A stretch of 60,192 bases of DNA from Planctomycetota bacterium (GTDB taxonomy: Bacteria > Planctomycetota > SZUA-567 > JAKLDR01), in the NCBI GenBank assembly GCA_022703445.1, contig JAKLDR010000015.1, positions 1 through 60,192 of the forward strand, in the 5' to 3' direction. Below, in pieces: positions 1-7,916 of this stretch (position 1 is the first letter of the stretch; each line of letters starts with the position of its first letter). The position numbers were made by a program, and so were the translations under genes. Below the pieces are notes generated by a model, which saw nothing but the letters and a program-made list of their open reading frames with translations, had not been told where the DNA came from and did no database searches.

Positions 1-1
1 G

Positions 2-49
2 CTGATGGTGACGCTGGCGATAAGGAAGTTCCGGAAGAAACTGGCATGA
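2..49 (+). CDS. ABC-2 type transporter permease, C-terminal end only
   Basis: Only the last 15 codons and the stop are in the window; they read LMVTLAIRKFRKKLA. The end of the next gene, VVVFGLAVSRVRKTMA, has the same layout: a final hydrophobic helix followed by a short basic tail. This suggests that the two are tandem ABC-2 permease paralogues, as in YbhS/YbhR-type exporters, where two permeases form the channel. The identification rests on this resemblance and on the neighbour, because the rest of the gene lies upstream of the window. Confidence 0.55.
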   Translation: MMVTLAIRKFRKKLA

Positions 50-65
50 TGGAGTCAACGAACGA

Positions 66-149
66 CCGGCTTTCGGCTTTCGGCCATCGGCTTTCGGCCT
101 TCGGGACAACGGCGGTTCCGAAAGCCCAAAGTCGAAGGCCGAATGCCGC
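66..149. repeat. Inverted pair of degenerate heptamer (CGGCTTT-like) tracts
   Basis: The gap between the two permease genes holds four or five head-to-tail copies of a CGGCTTT/CGGCCTT heptamer (about 68-105). A complementary tract on the other strand follows at about 118-148, so the whole can fold into a long imperfect hairpin. The unit is degenerate rather than exact. Similar architectures with other unit sequences occur at 1303, 8887, 28700 and 32323. Confidence 0.7.
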
Positions 150-165
150 CTGTTAGGGAGTAGCC

Positions 166-1296
166 GTGTTCGAGCGCGTCTGGCGGATGATGGTCAAGGA
201 ATTCCTCCAGGCCCTGCGCAACCCGCGCATGGCCGGGGTGATATTCATCGCACCGATGATCCAGCTGATCGTCTTCGGCTACGTGGCCACCACCGACGTC
301 CGGAACGTCACCCTGGCGGTGCGTGACCTGGACAACACCCCGGATAGCCGCGAGCTGGTCGACCGCTTCGCGCGCTCCGGCCATTTCACGATCGTCGCGC
401 GGCCGGCCGACGACACCGCGGCCCGCCGGCTGTTGGACCGGGGCGATGTTCAGCTGGTCCTGGCGGTGAACGCCGGCTTCGGCGGCGACCTGCGCGGCGG
501 GCGCACCGCGCGCGTCCAGCTGCTGGTCGACGGCACCGACTCGAACACCGCGGCCATCGTCCTGGGATACGCCGCGCGGATCACCGGCGACTACTCGGGA
601 TCCCTCCTGGCCGAGCGGCTGGCCCGGGTTGGCGGCGCCTGGCGGCCGCCTCAGGGCGTGGAGCTTCGGACCCGGGCCTGGTTCAACGAGAACCTGGAGA
701 GCCGCAACTACTTCGTCCCGGGCGTCATCGCCACCATCACCCTGCTCGTGACCCTGCTGCTGACCAGCATGGCCGTGGTTCGCGAGAAGGAGCTGGGCAC
801 CATGGAGCAGATCATGGTCACGCCGATCACCCCGGCGGAGTTCATCGCCGGCAAGACGCTGCCCTTCGCCATCATCGGCGTGGCCGACGCGGTCATGATC
901 ATGCTGGTCGGGACGCTCTGGTTCGGGGTGCCGCTGCGGGGCAGCGTCCTGCTGCTGCTGGGCTGCCTGCTCATCTACCTGGTGGTCGCACTGGGCATCG
1001 GGCTGCTCATCTCCACGGTCTGCGAGACCCAGCAGCAGGCGATGATGAGCACGTTCTTTTTCTTCTTCCCGGCGATCCTGCTGTCCGGGTTCATGTTCCC
1101 GATAGCCAACATGCCCGAGCCGGTACAGTGGCTGACCTGCCTGGACCCGCTGCGCTATTTCCTGGTGATCATCCGCGGAGTCTTCCTGAAGGCCGCGGGC
1201 ATCGGCGCTCTCTGGCCGCAGGTCGCGGCGCTCGCCGTCATGGCCGTGGTCGTCTTCGGACTGGCGGTGAGCAGGGTCAGGAAGACGATGGCTTAA
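166..1296 (+). CDS. ABC-2 type transporter permease (YhhJ/YbhR-like)
   Basis: This 376-residue membrane subunit belongs to an ABC exporter of the ABC2_membrane_3 type, which moves drugs, lipids or polymers out of the cytoplasm using an ATPase encoded elsewhere. One N-terminal helix (about residues 22-40) is followed by a large extracytoplasmic domain (about 45-180). Five hydrophobic helices then run from about 183 to the C-terminus, with the conserved VVREKELGTMEQIMVTP segment between the second and third helices. The GTG start at 166 follows AGGGAG at 155-160. It forms a pair with the permease whose end lies at 2-49. The transported substrate cannot be told from sequence. Confidence 0.88.
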   Translation: MFERVWRMMVKEFLQALRNPRMAGVIFIAPMIQLIVFGYVATTDVRNVTLAVRDLDNTPDSRELVDRFARSGHFTIVARPADDTAARRLLDRGDVQLVLAVNAGFGGDLRGGRTARVQLLVDGTDSNTAAIVLGYAARITGDYSGSLLAERLARVGGAWRPPQGVELRTRAWFNENLESRNYFVPGVIATITLLVTLLLTSMAVVREKELGTMEQIMVTPITPAEFIAGKTLPFAIIGVADAVMIMLVGTLWFGVPLRGSVLLLLGCLLIYLVVALGIGLLISTVCETQQQAMMSTFFFFFPAILLSGFMFPIANMPEPVQWLTCLDPLRYFLVIIRGVFLKAAGIGALWPQVAALAVMAVVVFGLAVSRVRKTMA

Positions 1297-1302
1297 CGGC
1301 GG

Positions 1303-1390
1303 TTGCTAGTTGTGGGTTGCGGGTTGCTGGTGATAGGGGAACGCCTGAGGGCCGAAACCAGCAACAAGCAACCATCAACCAGCAACTTCG
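1303..1390. repeat. Inverted pair of degenerate heptamer (GGTTGCN) tracts
   Basis: Between the permease stop and the 3' end of rnpB, a tract of GGTTGC(T/G)-type heptamers (about 1303-1333) is followed by an opposed tract of AGCAACC-type units (about 1358-1387). The arms can pair around a central loop of about 25 bp. The same heptamer, in the orientation GCAACCC, occurs four times inside nadE at 9911-9941. The element could also act as a terminator between convergent transcripts, but no T-run is visible. Confidence 0.7.
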
Positions 1391-1393
1391 GTT

Positions 1394-1780
1394 TCCCCGC
1401 GCGGCGGGCGGCCGGTAAGCCGGCTCCTGTCGTGGGCGGCCATTCCTCTGGGACCGGCGTTGCCGCCGGCCTCAAGCGCCCAACCCGGACCTGATAACGG
1501 CGCGGACCACGCCTCGGTCCCTATTTGGGCTTGCTCCGGGTGGGGTTTGCCGTGCCCCCCCTGTCACCAGGGGGGCGGTGCGCTCTTACCGCACCGTTTC
1601 ACCCTTGCCGTCCCGCCGACGCCGAAGCGCCGGCGAGCTTGGGCGGTCTGCTCTCTGTTGCACTTTCCCTGGGGTTTCCCCCGGTGGGCGTTACCCACCA
1701 CCCTGTCCTGTGGAGGCCGGACTTTCCTCCGGCGGAACGAGTCCGCCGGCGGCCGCCTGGCCGCCCGCCGCGCGAGGGGC
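1394..1780 (-). ncRNA. rnpB: RNase P RNA, bacterial type A
   Basis: This is the catalytic RNA that removes 5' leaders from tRNA precursors. Read on the minus strand it has the family hallmarks in order: GAGGAAAGTCCGG near 1735-1723 (5' P4 region), GGGTAACGCCCACC, GAAAGTGCAACAGAGAGCAGA with GGTGAAACGGTGCGGTAAGAGC, AAATAGGGACC, and AGAGGAATGGCCGCC...CCGGCTTAC near the 3' end. The P1 helix closes the molecule: GGCCGCCCGCCGCGCG at the 3' end (about 1412-1397) pairs perfectly with CGCGCGGCGGGCGGCC at the 5' end (about 1774-1759). The ends are set from this helix and may be off by a few bases. Protein reading frames crossing this stretch are spurious. Confidence 0.95.
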
Positions 1781-1812
1781 GGACCCTCCCATCCGCCCCG
1801 CTCCGGACGCAG

Positions 1813-1841
1813 ATGGTAACCGGCCGGCTGGTCCGGGGCAA
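1813..1841 (-). promoter_or_regulatory. Promoter of rnpB
   Basis: On the minus strand a TTGCCC -35 (1841-1836), a 17-bp spacer and a TACCAT -10 (1818-1813) place the start of transcription near 1806, about 25 bases before the mature 5' end. The leader between them contains a perfect 8-bp hairpin, GGGGCGGA/TCCGCCCC. The same -10 sequence serves the DUF502 gene at 6977. Confidence 0.6.
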
Positions 1842-1932
1842 CCAGTTTCGGAGCCCGGGCCGCGCCGGAGAGGGACTGCGGGCCGCGCCCTCCCGGGACG
1901 ATATATCAGGGCGCGGGCCGTGGCAACTGCAC

Positions 1933-1961
1933 TTGCCAAGAGGTGGACAACCGGGCACAAT
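1933..1961 (+). promoter_or_regulatory. Promoter of the HDOD gene
   Basis: TTGCCA (1933-1938), a 17-bp spacer and CACAAT (1956-1961) predict a transcript starting near 1969. This excludes the in-frame GTG at 1943, which lies in the spacer, and supports the TTG start at 2024. Confidence 0.5.
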
Positions 1962-2023
1962 GTCGCCCCTGCGGGCGGCTTCGGGCATCCCCGTGCGGGC
2001 CACTATGCTGGTGGAGGTGGTTC

Positions 2024-3535
2024 TTGGCGCAAGCCGGGACCGAGGAGCTGAGAAAGTTCGTATTCGGCAGTCTGCGCAGCAGGCTGGCCCTGGATATGCT
2101 TCTGCTCTGCATCCGCCGCAAGGCCAGGTTCGTCTCGGTGGCCGATTTCGCCGTCTCCATGAAGGTCAAGCCGGCCGAGGTGGCCCGGGTCATGATCGAC
2201 TGGGCGCGCCGGGGCCTGTTCCGGCCGACGTCATCCGGGCAGTACTGCTTCAGTCCCGCTCCCGAGATGATGCCGGTGCTCCGGCTGCTCATCCGGGCCT
2301 ATGGCCAGGACGCCGGCCAGAAGGGCATCAACCTCTGGGTCAGCATGATCCATAAGAAGCTGGCGGCTACCGAGGAGGACCTGCCTGCCCTGGCGATACT
2401 GCCCGAGCCGGCGAAGCCGCAGGTCCCGGCCCCGCCCCCGGTCTCAGGCGGGGCTCCGTCGCGGGACCCGGCCACTGTCCGGCCGGCGAGCGGAGTCTTT
2501 CCGGCCGCCGCGGCCCCGGCGCGGGCCTACGAGCCGGTCTCCGCCGACAAACTGGATCCGGACACCGTCAAGACCATCCGCCGCTACGTCTCGGCCATCC
2601 CGCCGCTGCCCATCGTTGCCCAGCAGCTGCTCAAGGAGATCGGCAACCCCAACTCCAGCGCCAAGAGTCTGGCCAGCATCGCCATCAAGGACCCCGGCAT
2701 AGTGCTGACCCTGCTGCGCATGGCCAACAGCGCGTTCTACGCGCAGGACGAGGAGATCGTCGACGTCCAGCGGGCCATCGTGGTCATCGGTCTCAACAAC
2801 ATCCGCCACCTGCTGATGGTCTCCGGGCTGCAGAACATCTTCAAGCAGCCCAAGGGGGCGCGCGGCTACAGCTTCGACGCCCTGTGGGCCCACGCCCTGG
2901 GCACCTCGGTGGCCGCGCGGCTGCTGGTCCGCAAGGCTCCGGTGATGGGCGAGGCCGAGGCCGGCACCATCGGGCTGCTCCACGACATCGGCAAGTTCGC
3001 CATGGCCGTGGCCCACCCCAAGCTGACCGAACAGCTGATCGACCCCTTCCAGGGGCCGGAGGGCCTGACCGGCATAGCCAAGGAAGTGGCGCTCTTCGGC
3101 AGCACCCATGCCATCTACGGCATGATGCTCCTGGAGTCGTGGAAGCTGCCCAATGAGTTCGCCCGGATCATCGAGTACCACCACCACCCCGCCTTCGCCG
3201 CCAAGCAGGGCCTGCCCGCGGAGATCCTGCGCGGGCTCTCCCTGGTGCACATCGCCAACCAGCTGGCCAAGCTGGGAGGGCTGGAGTGCGGCGACCGCGA
3301 AATCGAAGAGGTGCCCGAATACTGCTACCAGGTGCTGGGCCTGCCCCCCGGCCTGCAAAACCTGCTCGACGACCGCATGAGGCAGACCTTCGAGCAGTGC
3401 AAGTTCTTCGTGAGCGGCGGGGCCGCGCCCGCCGCGGCCAAGGGCGCACCCGTCGCCGGGAAGCCGGCGGCCGGACCCGGCGCGGCTCCGGCAGCCGGAC
3501 CGGCGAGCGCTCCGAAGGTCAAGCCCAAGGGCTGA
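2024..3535 (+). CDS. HDOD-domain signalling protein
   Basis: HDOD proteins are output or scaffold modules of bacterial signalling, related to HD phosphohydrolases. The 503-residue product has an N-terminal helical, HTH-like region (about 1-110) and an Ala/Pro-rich linker (about 125-165). The HDOD domain (about 177-410) contains the typical DPGIVLTLLRMANSAFY segment, IGLLHDIGKF near 318 with an intact HD pair, and IIEYHHHP. The tail is an Ala/Pro-rich, disordered stretch. The longer frame opens at 1943, but the TTG at 2024 has GGAGG at 2013-2017 and lies downstream of the predicted promoter, so it is the better start. Catalytic activity is not assured, because most HDOD proteins are inactive. 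Confidence 0.88.
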   Translation: MAQAGTEELRKFVFGSLRSRLALDMLLLCIRRKARFVSVADFAVSMKVKPAEVARVMIDWARRGLFRPTSSGQYCFSPAPEMMPVLRLLIRAYGQDAGQKGINLWVSMIHKKLAATEEDLPALAILPEPAKPQVPAPPPVSGGAPSRDPATVRPASGVFPAAAAPARAYEPVSADKLDPDTVKTIRRYVSAIPPLPIVAQQLLKEIGNPNSSAKSLASIAIKDPGIVLTLLRMANSAFYAQDEEIVDVQRAIVVIGLNNIRHLLMVSGLQNIFKQPKGARGYSFDALWAHALGTSVAARLLVRKAPVMGEAEAGTIGLLHDIGKFAMAVAHPKLTEQLIDPFQGPEGLTGIAKEVALFGSTHAIYGMMLLESWKLPNEFARIIEYHHHPAFAAKQGLPAEILRGLSLVHIANQLAKLGGLECGDREIEEVPEYCYQVLGLPPGLQNLLDDRMRQTFEQCKFFVSGGAAPAAAKGAPVAGKPAAGPGAAPAAGPASAPKVKPKG

Positions 3536-3601
3536 ACGCCGCCGCGCGCTCCTCCGGAACGTGTTGCCAGCGCCGATTCCGGGAGCCCCACCCCGCTGCG
3601 G

Positions 3602-6600
3602 CTACTCCGCGATGATCCAGCCTTCCTTCTGCGGGTCGGCGGGGTAGTCTTCGACCGGCTTGCCGCCGTTGTCGATGCCGAAGGTGGTGCCGTTGGTGTT
3701 GATGATGAAGGTCCGGTATCCGGTCCGGCCGTAGACTGCCGGCACCGCGCAGAGCGCGAAGTCGTTAGCCCAGTCTATCTTGGCACCGCCGATGGTCTTC
3801 ATGTTCACGAAGTAGTAGCCGTGTTTGGGCGAGCCCGGCCCCGTGGCTGCGGCGAAGGCGGCGTCGATCAGCTGGATGGGATTGCCCTCGGCATCCTTGG
3901 TGGTGTTCAGCTTGGAGAAGTCATCGGCGTACTCCAGCACCTTGTTGCCGTCCCAGTCGTTGCGCCTGAACATGGTCTGGGCGGCGGCGTATGCCCGACA
4001 GGCGGCAACTCCGGCGGTTTCCAGCGAGCTTCGGCGGGACGCCAGCAGGCTGGGGATGGCGATGGCCGCGATGACCGAGATCCCGGCCACGCTCGTGCCG
4101 CCGCCGCCCCCGCCCAGCCCGGGCAGCCCCGAGAAGCCCAGCGGCGTGTAGCTCTCGGACATGATCCCGCCCTCCACGCGGCGGCTGGTGCCCACCGCCG
4201 GGAAGAGGTGTTTGGTGAAGCTGTCCGGCGCGGGCATGGCCGCGGGGTTGAGCAGCGCCTTGAGGAGCTCGACAAAGAGCTCCGGGTCGACGTCCTCGGC
4301 TGGCGGCGCGCCGGCCTCGACGCCCTTGGGCTCGACGACCTTCATCTCGCGCTTGGCTTCCTTGAGCTTGGCGGTCTGGTCGGCCAGCGCCTTCTTCAGG
4401 TCCTCGAGTTTGAGCTGCTCGACGTGGGCGTCGATGTACAGGGCGTTGACCTTGCCGTCGGCGCCGGCGACCGGCTCGTAGGCCAGGACGTAGGTGCCCG
4501 GGTCGGACGACCGCAACCCGGCGACGTAGGCGTAGTCCACGCCCTCGGCGGCGTGCTTGGCGAAGCCGGGACCCACGAAGATCTTCTTGGTGTCGGTGTA
4601 CTGCGGGAAGAGCCCGAGCAGGTCCGGCGGGAAGGCCTCGTCGTTCTCGTCGGCCCAGAGGTGGCAGGCGATGCCGATCTGCCGCAGGTTGTTCTTGCTG
4701 CTGACCGCGCCGGCCCGGCGCATACCCTGGCGCATCCCGGCGAAGGCCGACATGGCGAAGCCCGAGATCATCCCCACGCTGGCCACGGCGGTGGCCACCG
4801 AGTCGGAGAGGTTCATGTAGTTGATGCTGGCCGCGTCCTTGGTTTCGACCGCGGCCATGGCCTTGCGGTAGGCCTCGGTGTCGACCAGGGCCTCGCCGCC
4901 GCCCGCCTGGGAGATGGCCTTCTTGACCGCCTGGACGCTGCCGCCGACGATCAGGTGCTTGTCGGTGATCGCGAAGCCCGGCGCGACCATCATCAGGTTG
5001 AAGCAGGTGATCTTCTGGCCGCGGTAGTCGAAGTCGTTGACGCTGAGCATCTCCTTGGTATCGCGGTCGGCGGCCATGCCCGCCTTGGCCATGGCCACCA
5101 GCTTCTCGGCGGCGCCGCGCAGGGCCGGAGCGTCCCTGACCTCCGCGGCGATCACCAGGCCGTTGAGCTGTCCGAGCAGGGGATTGCCGCCGACCGCCTG
5201 TGCGGGCATGGAGAACATCAGGCCGCGGCCGGTCAGCGCGCCGAACAGGTCCTTCTCCAGGTCGATGCCGAGCACCGTCTTGGCGTCGGCCAGGCTCTTG
5301 TCGAACTCGGCGGCGCCGTTCTTGTCGACGGCGGCGGCGACCTTGCGGACCAGGGGTATCACCCGGTCGAGCCGGAAGCTGCCGGCCATCAGCCCGGTGG
5401 CGTTGGCCGGGGCGAGCTTCAGGAACTCGGCCGGCAGCGGCTCCCGGCCGAGCAGTCCGACGATGCCCTCCTCCGTGTCCTTGCAGGCCAGGAAGGTGCG
5501 CGAGCGGAAGCCCGGCGGCTCCACGGCCATGGAGCCGGCCGCCGCGGTCAGGTCGCCGACGCGCAGGGCATCCAGGACCTTGGTGGCCTCGGTGCGTTTG
5601 GCCTCGGGCAGCTGCGCCAGGATCTGCTCGACGCCCTTCCTGATGCCCAGGTACCAGAGCAGGTCGGCGCGCGCGCCGAGCTTGCCGCGGCAGAACCTGA
5701 ACTCCTCGCACGCGGACAGCGGCTTCAGGCTCTTGCCGGCGGCCAGGGCCGCGGCCAGATCCTTGACCCGGCCCTCGGCGGAGCTGAGCGCCCAGAGCTG
5801 GTAGGCCCCGGCGCGCAGGGAGTAGACCACCAGTTCGTCGGCCGCGTCCTGCTCGTAGGTGGACAGGCCCTTGACCTCTCCCCAGACCACCGGTTTCTGT
5901 TCGGCCCTGGGCAGGGATTTCATGGCCGCTTCGATGGTGGCGTTGATCCGCCCGGCCGCGGCGGGGTCGCCGATCCTGGCGATGAGCGCCAGCACGTAGG
6001 GGGGCATGTCCTTGCCGCCGCCGATGGCGTCCGCGACCTCCCAGCCGTCCTTGAGGGGATCGGCCGGCCAGGCCTCGACGAATCCGGCCTTGCCCAGGTC
6101 CTTGGCGTAGACCGTGCCGGTGGTGTCGATCAGGAAGGTGCGCTTGCCGGTCTTGCCGTATTCGGCCGGCGTGGCGCAGAGCGCGTAGTCGTTGATCCAG
6201 TCGATTTCCTTGCCGCCGATGGTCTTCACGTCCTGGAAGACGTAGCCGGCCTTGGGCTGCCCCTTGGCTCCGGCCGCCGCGGCGAAGGCGGCATCGATGA
6301 GCATGATGGCCTGGCCGGCGCCGTCCTTGGTGCTGGCCAGCGTCCGGTAGTCCCTGGCGTATGACAGGACGGCATCATCGTCCCAGTCGTTGCGCTTGAA
6401 TATGATCTGGGCGGTGGCATAGGTCCGGCAGGAACCGATCGCGGCGGTCTCGTTCGCTTTGAGCGCCCGGACGGCCACCTCCTCCGGGGCGGGCGGCTCC
6501 GGACCGAGCACGGCGAAGGCCAGCTCCGTGCCGTAGGCCGCGGCGAGGTCGGCCGACTTGACGCCGGTCTTCTTCTCGAGGGCCGCGACGATCTTGTCGA

Positions 6601-6835
6601 AGGCCGCGCCCACGCCCTTGATGTATTCCTTGACGTCCTCCTCGGCGAGGATCTTGCCGAGCGCGGTGGCGTCGATGTCCTTGCGGGTCTTGGCCCAATC
6701 GGCGACCTTGACCAGCACCACGGTGCTTTCCGGCAGGGCCTCCTCGAGTTCGGCTCCGCGCGCCGCCGGCGCGGGACAGAGCGCGGCCAGGAGCATGAGG
6801 GCAAGAACTGCAGGCAGGGCCAGAAGCTGGCGCAT
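3602..6835 (-). CDS. Large secreted protein with two DUF2950-like domains, a DUF3352-like core and pilin-like segments
   Basis: This 1077-residue protein starts with a clear signal peptide (MRQLLALPAVLALMLLAALC). A DUF2950-like domain follows (about 100-260: RTYATAQIIFKRNDWDDD, then KTIGGKEIDWINDYALCATPAEYG). A long middle part resembles DUF3352. A segment SKNNLRQIGIACHLWADEND matches the processing-associated H-X9-DG region of planctomycete pseudopilins. Near 905 a hydrophobic stretch (ISVIAAIAIPSLLASR) looks like a type IV pilin N-terminal helix and leads into a second DUF2950-like domain to the end. The ATG at 6835 is preceded by AAAGGGA; the frame is open to 7027, but the predicted transcript starts near 6898. 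Function is unknown; export is inferred from the signal peptide. Confidence 0.8.
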   Translation of the reverse strand: MRQLLALPAVLALMLLAALCPAPAARGAELEEALPESTVVLVKVADWAKTRKDIDATALGKILAEEDVKEYIKGVGAAFDKIVAALEKKTGVKSADLAAAYGTELAFAVLGPEPPAPEEVAVRALKANETAAIGSCRTYATAQIIFKRNDWDDDAVLSYARDYRTLASTKDGAGQAIMLIDAAFAAAAGAKGQPKAGYVFQDVKTIGGKEIDWINDYALCATPAEYGKTGKRTFLIDTTGTVYAKDLGKAGFVEAWPADPLKDGWEVADAIGGGKDMPPYVLALIARIGDPAAAGRINATIEAAMKSLPRAEQKPVVWGEVKGLSTYEQDAADELVVYSLRAGAYQLWALSSAEGRVKDLAAALAAGKSLKPLSACEEFRFCRGKLGARADLLWYLGIRKGVEQILAQLPEAKRTEATKVLDALRVGDLTAAAGSMAVEPPGFRSRTFLACKDTEEGIVGLLGREPLPAEFLKLAPANATGLMAGSFRLDRVIPLVRKVAAAVDKNGAAEFDKSLADAKTVLGIDLEKDLFGALTGRGLMFSMPAQAVGGNPLLGQLNGLVIAAEVRDAPALRGAAEKLVAMAKAGMAADRDTKEMLSVNDFDYRGQKITCFNLMMVAPGFAITDKHLIVGGSVQAVKKAISQAGGGEALVDTEAYRKAMAAVETKDAASINYMNLSDSVATAVASVGMISGFAMSAFAGMRQGMRRAGAVSSKNNLRQIGIACHLWADENDEAFPPDLLGLFPQYTDTKKIFVGPGFAKHAAEGVDYAYVAGLRSSDPGTYVLAYEPVAGADGKVNALYIDAHVEQLKLEDLKKALADQTAKLKEAKREMKVVEPKGVEAGAPPAEDVDPELFVELLKALLNPAAMPAPDSFTKHLFPAVGTSRRVEGGIMSESYTPLGFSGLPGLGGGGGGTSVAGISVIAAIAIPSLLASRRSSLETAGVAACRAYAAAQTMFRRNDWDGNKVLEYADDFSKLNTTKDAEGNPIQLIDAAFAAATGPGSPKHGYYFVNMKTIGGAKIDWANDFALCAVPAVYGRTGYRTFIINTNGTTFGIDNGGKPVEDYPADPQKEGWIIAE

Positions 6836-6904
6836 GGGCGTCCCTTTCCATTGGTCCGGTGCCTGGGGTGCGGCAGTCAGGCCGCCGCGCCCCGCAACGG
6901 GGCG

Positions 6905-6933
6905 ATTATCGTCCTGCCGGGAGCCCTTGGCAA
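6905..6933 (-). promoter_or_regulatory. Promoter of the 1077-residue secreted protein
   Basis: TTGCCA (6933-6928), a 17-bp spacer and GATAAT (6910-6905) on the minus strand. Each hexamer differs from consensus at one position. The leader of about 63 bases contains a CGCCCC/GGGGCG hairpin. It is divergent from the promoter at 6955. Confidence 0.6.
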
Positions 6934-6954
6934 TTGGAGAAACCGCCGTCCGGC

Positions 6955-6982
6955 TTGACGTCCCGCGCGGCGCGCCTACCAT
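6955..6982 (+). promoter_or_regulatory. Promoter of the DUF502 gene
   Basis: TTGACG (6955-6960), a 16-bp spacer and TACCAT (6977-6982), with a start predicted near 6989 and a leader of about 53 bases. Its -35 lies 21 bp from the -35 of the divergent promoter at 6905-6933, so the two could compete. Confidence 0.6.
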
Positions 6983-7041
6983 AGCCGCCGCCCGGCGCCG
7001 TCCGGCCGCCAACCCGCGAAACAACATCAGGAGATGGAACC

Positions 7042-7668
7042 ATGACTCTGATCGTCCGCTACTTCCTGCGAGGCCTGCTCTTCGGCGCGCCCATCGCCCT
7101 GACCGTCGGTGTCTGCTACATGGTCTTCGACAAGGTCGACGACCTGATGGCGGTGCCGGTCAAGGCGATCTTCGGGGAGCCAGTTCGCGGGGTGGGCTTC
7201 GGTTTCGTCCTGGTCACCATTCTGGCCCTGGGCGTGCTGGCCTCGCACTTCCTCACCTGGCGGTTGATGAGCGTCTTCGAGAAACTCCTCGAGCGCCTGC
7301 CCATGGTCAAGCTGCTCTACACCTCGGTGCGCGACCTGCTCAGTTCGTTCGTGGGCGAGAAGAAGCGCTTCGACAAGCCCGTCCAGATCCGTCCCTTCCC
7401 CGGCTCGGAGGTGGCCATGCTCGGCTTCGTGACCCGCGGGGACCTTTCCGCCCTGAAGCTGCCCGGCAAGGTCGCCGTCTACGTGCCGCAGTCCTACAAC
7501 TTCGCCGGAAACCTGCTGATCGTCCCGCGCGAGTGCGTGGCTCCGCTCGACGTGGACAGCTCCGCGGTGATGGCCTTCGTGGTATCGGGCGGCGCCTCCC
7601 TGCCGCTGCCGGGCGCCGACGATGCGTCCCAGGATGACAGCCGGAGGATGGCGGCGACTGCTGAATGA
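7042..7668 (+). CDS. DUF502 family inner-membrane protein
   Basis: This 208-residue protein has two membrane helices (about 8-30 and 50-72), with LERLPMVKLLYTSVRDLLSSF after the second helix and the conserved VAVYVPQSYNFAGNLLIVPRE stretch further on; these are hallmarks of DUF502. The family is widespread and of unknown biochemical role. The ATG follows AGGAG at 7029-7033. It lies on its own transcript from the divergent promoter pair, 373 bases before the next rightward start. The 248-base gap after it (7669-7916) holds no gene or clear signal other than a weak GCCATC/GGATGGC hairpin. Confidence 0.85.
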   Translation: MTLIVRYFLRGLLFGAPIALTVGVCYMVFDKVDDLMAVPVKAIFGEPVRGVGFGFVLVTILALGVLASHFLTWRLMSVFEKLLERLPMVKLLYTSVRDLLSSFVGEKKRFDKPVQIRPFPGSEVAMLGFVTRGDLSALKLPGKVAVYVPQSYNFAGNLLIVPRECVAPLDVDSSAVMAFVVSGGASLPLPGADDASQDDSRRMAATAE

Positions 7669-7916
7669 GCGGGCTGGGCGGGGCTGTAGCCCTGCCTGCC
7701 AGGTCCTCAGGCCAAAGGCCCGCCCACCTGACCAGCCATCTCCTTGCTGGATGGCGTCACCGACAGCGCCATCCCCGCTGCGTTACCCGACAGCCCGTAG
7801 CCATCATTCATCGGGACTGGAGGCTCTCCCGCGGAATTCCCCGAACCGCAGCAGGCCTGGACTGGTCTCACCTGCAGTCCCGTGCCCCTGGAGGGGCTGC
7901 GCAGAGGAGATTGCCG

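Noticed and set aside
66..149. CRISPR array from the heptamer tracts
   Set aside because: Units are 7-9 bp, degenerate and contiguous, with no spacers; no cas genes occur in the window.
1525..2355. Open frames across 1460-2355 on the plus strand
   Set aside because: They cross the RNase P RNA gene and the out-of-frame start of the HDOD gene; no protein family fits.
3821..6364. Open frame of 847 codons on the plus strand
   Set aside because: Antisense to the 1077-residue secreted protein; composition is that of a third-position GC shadow.
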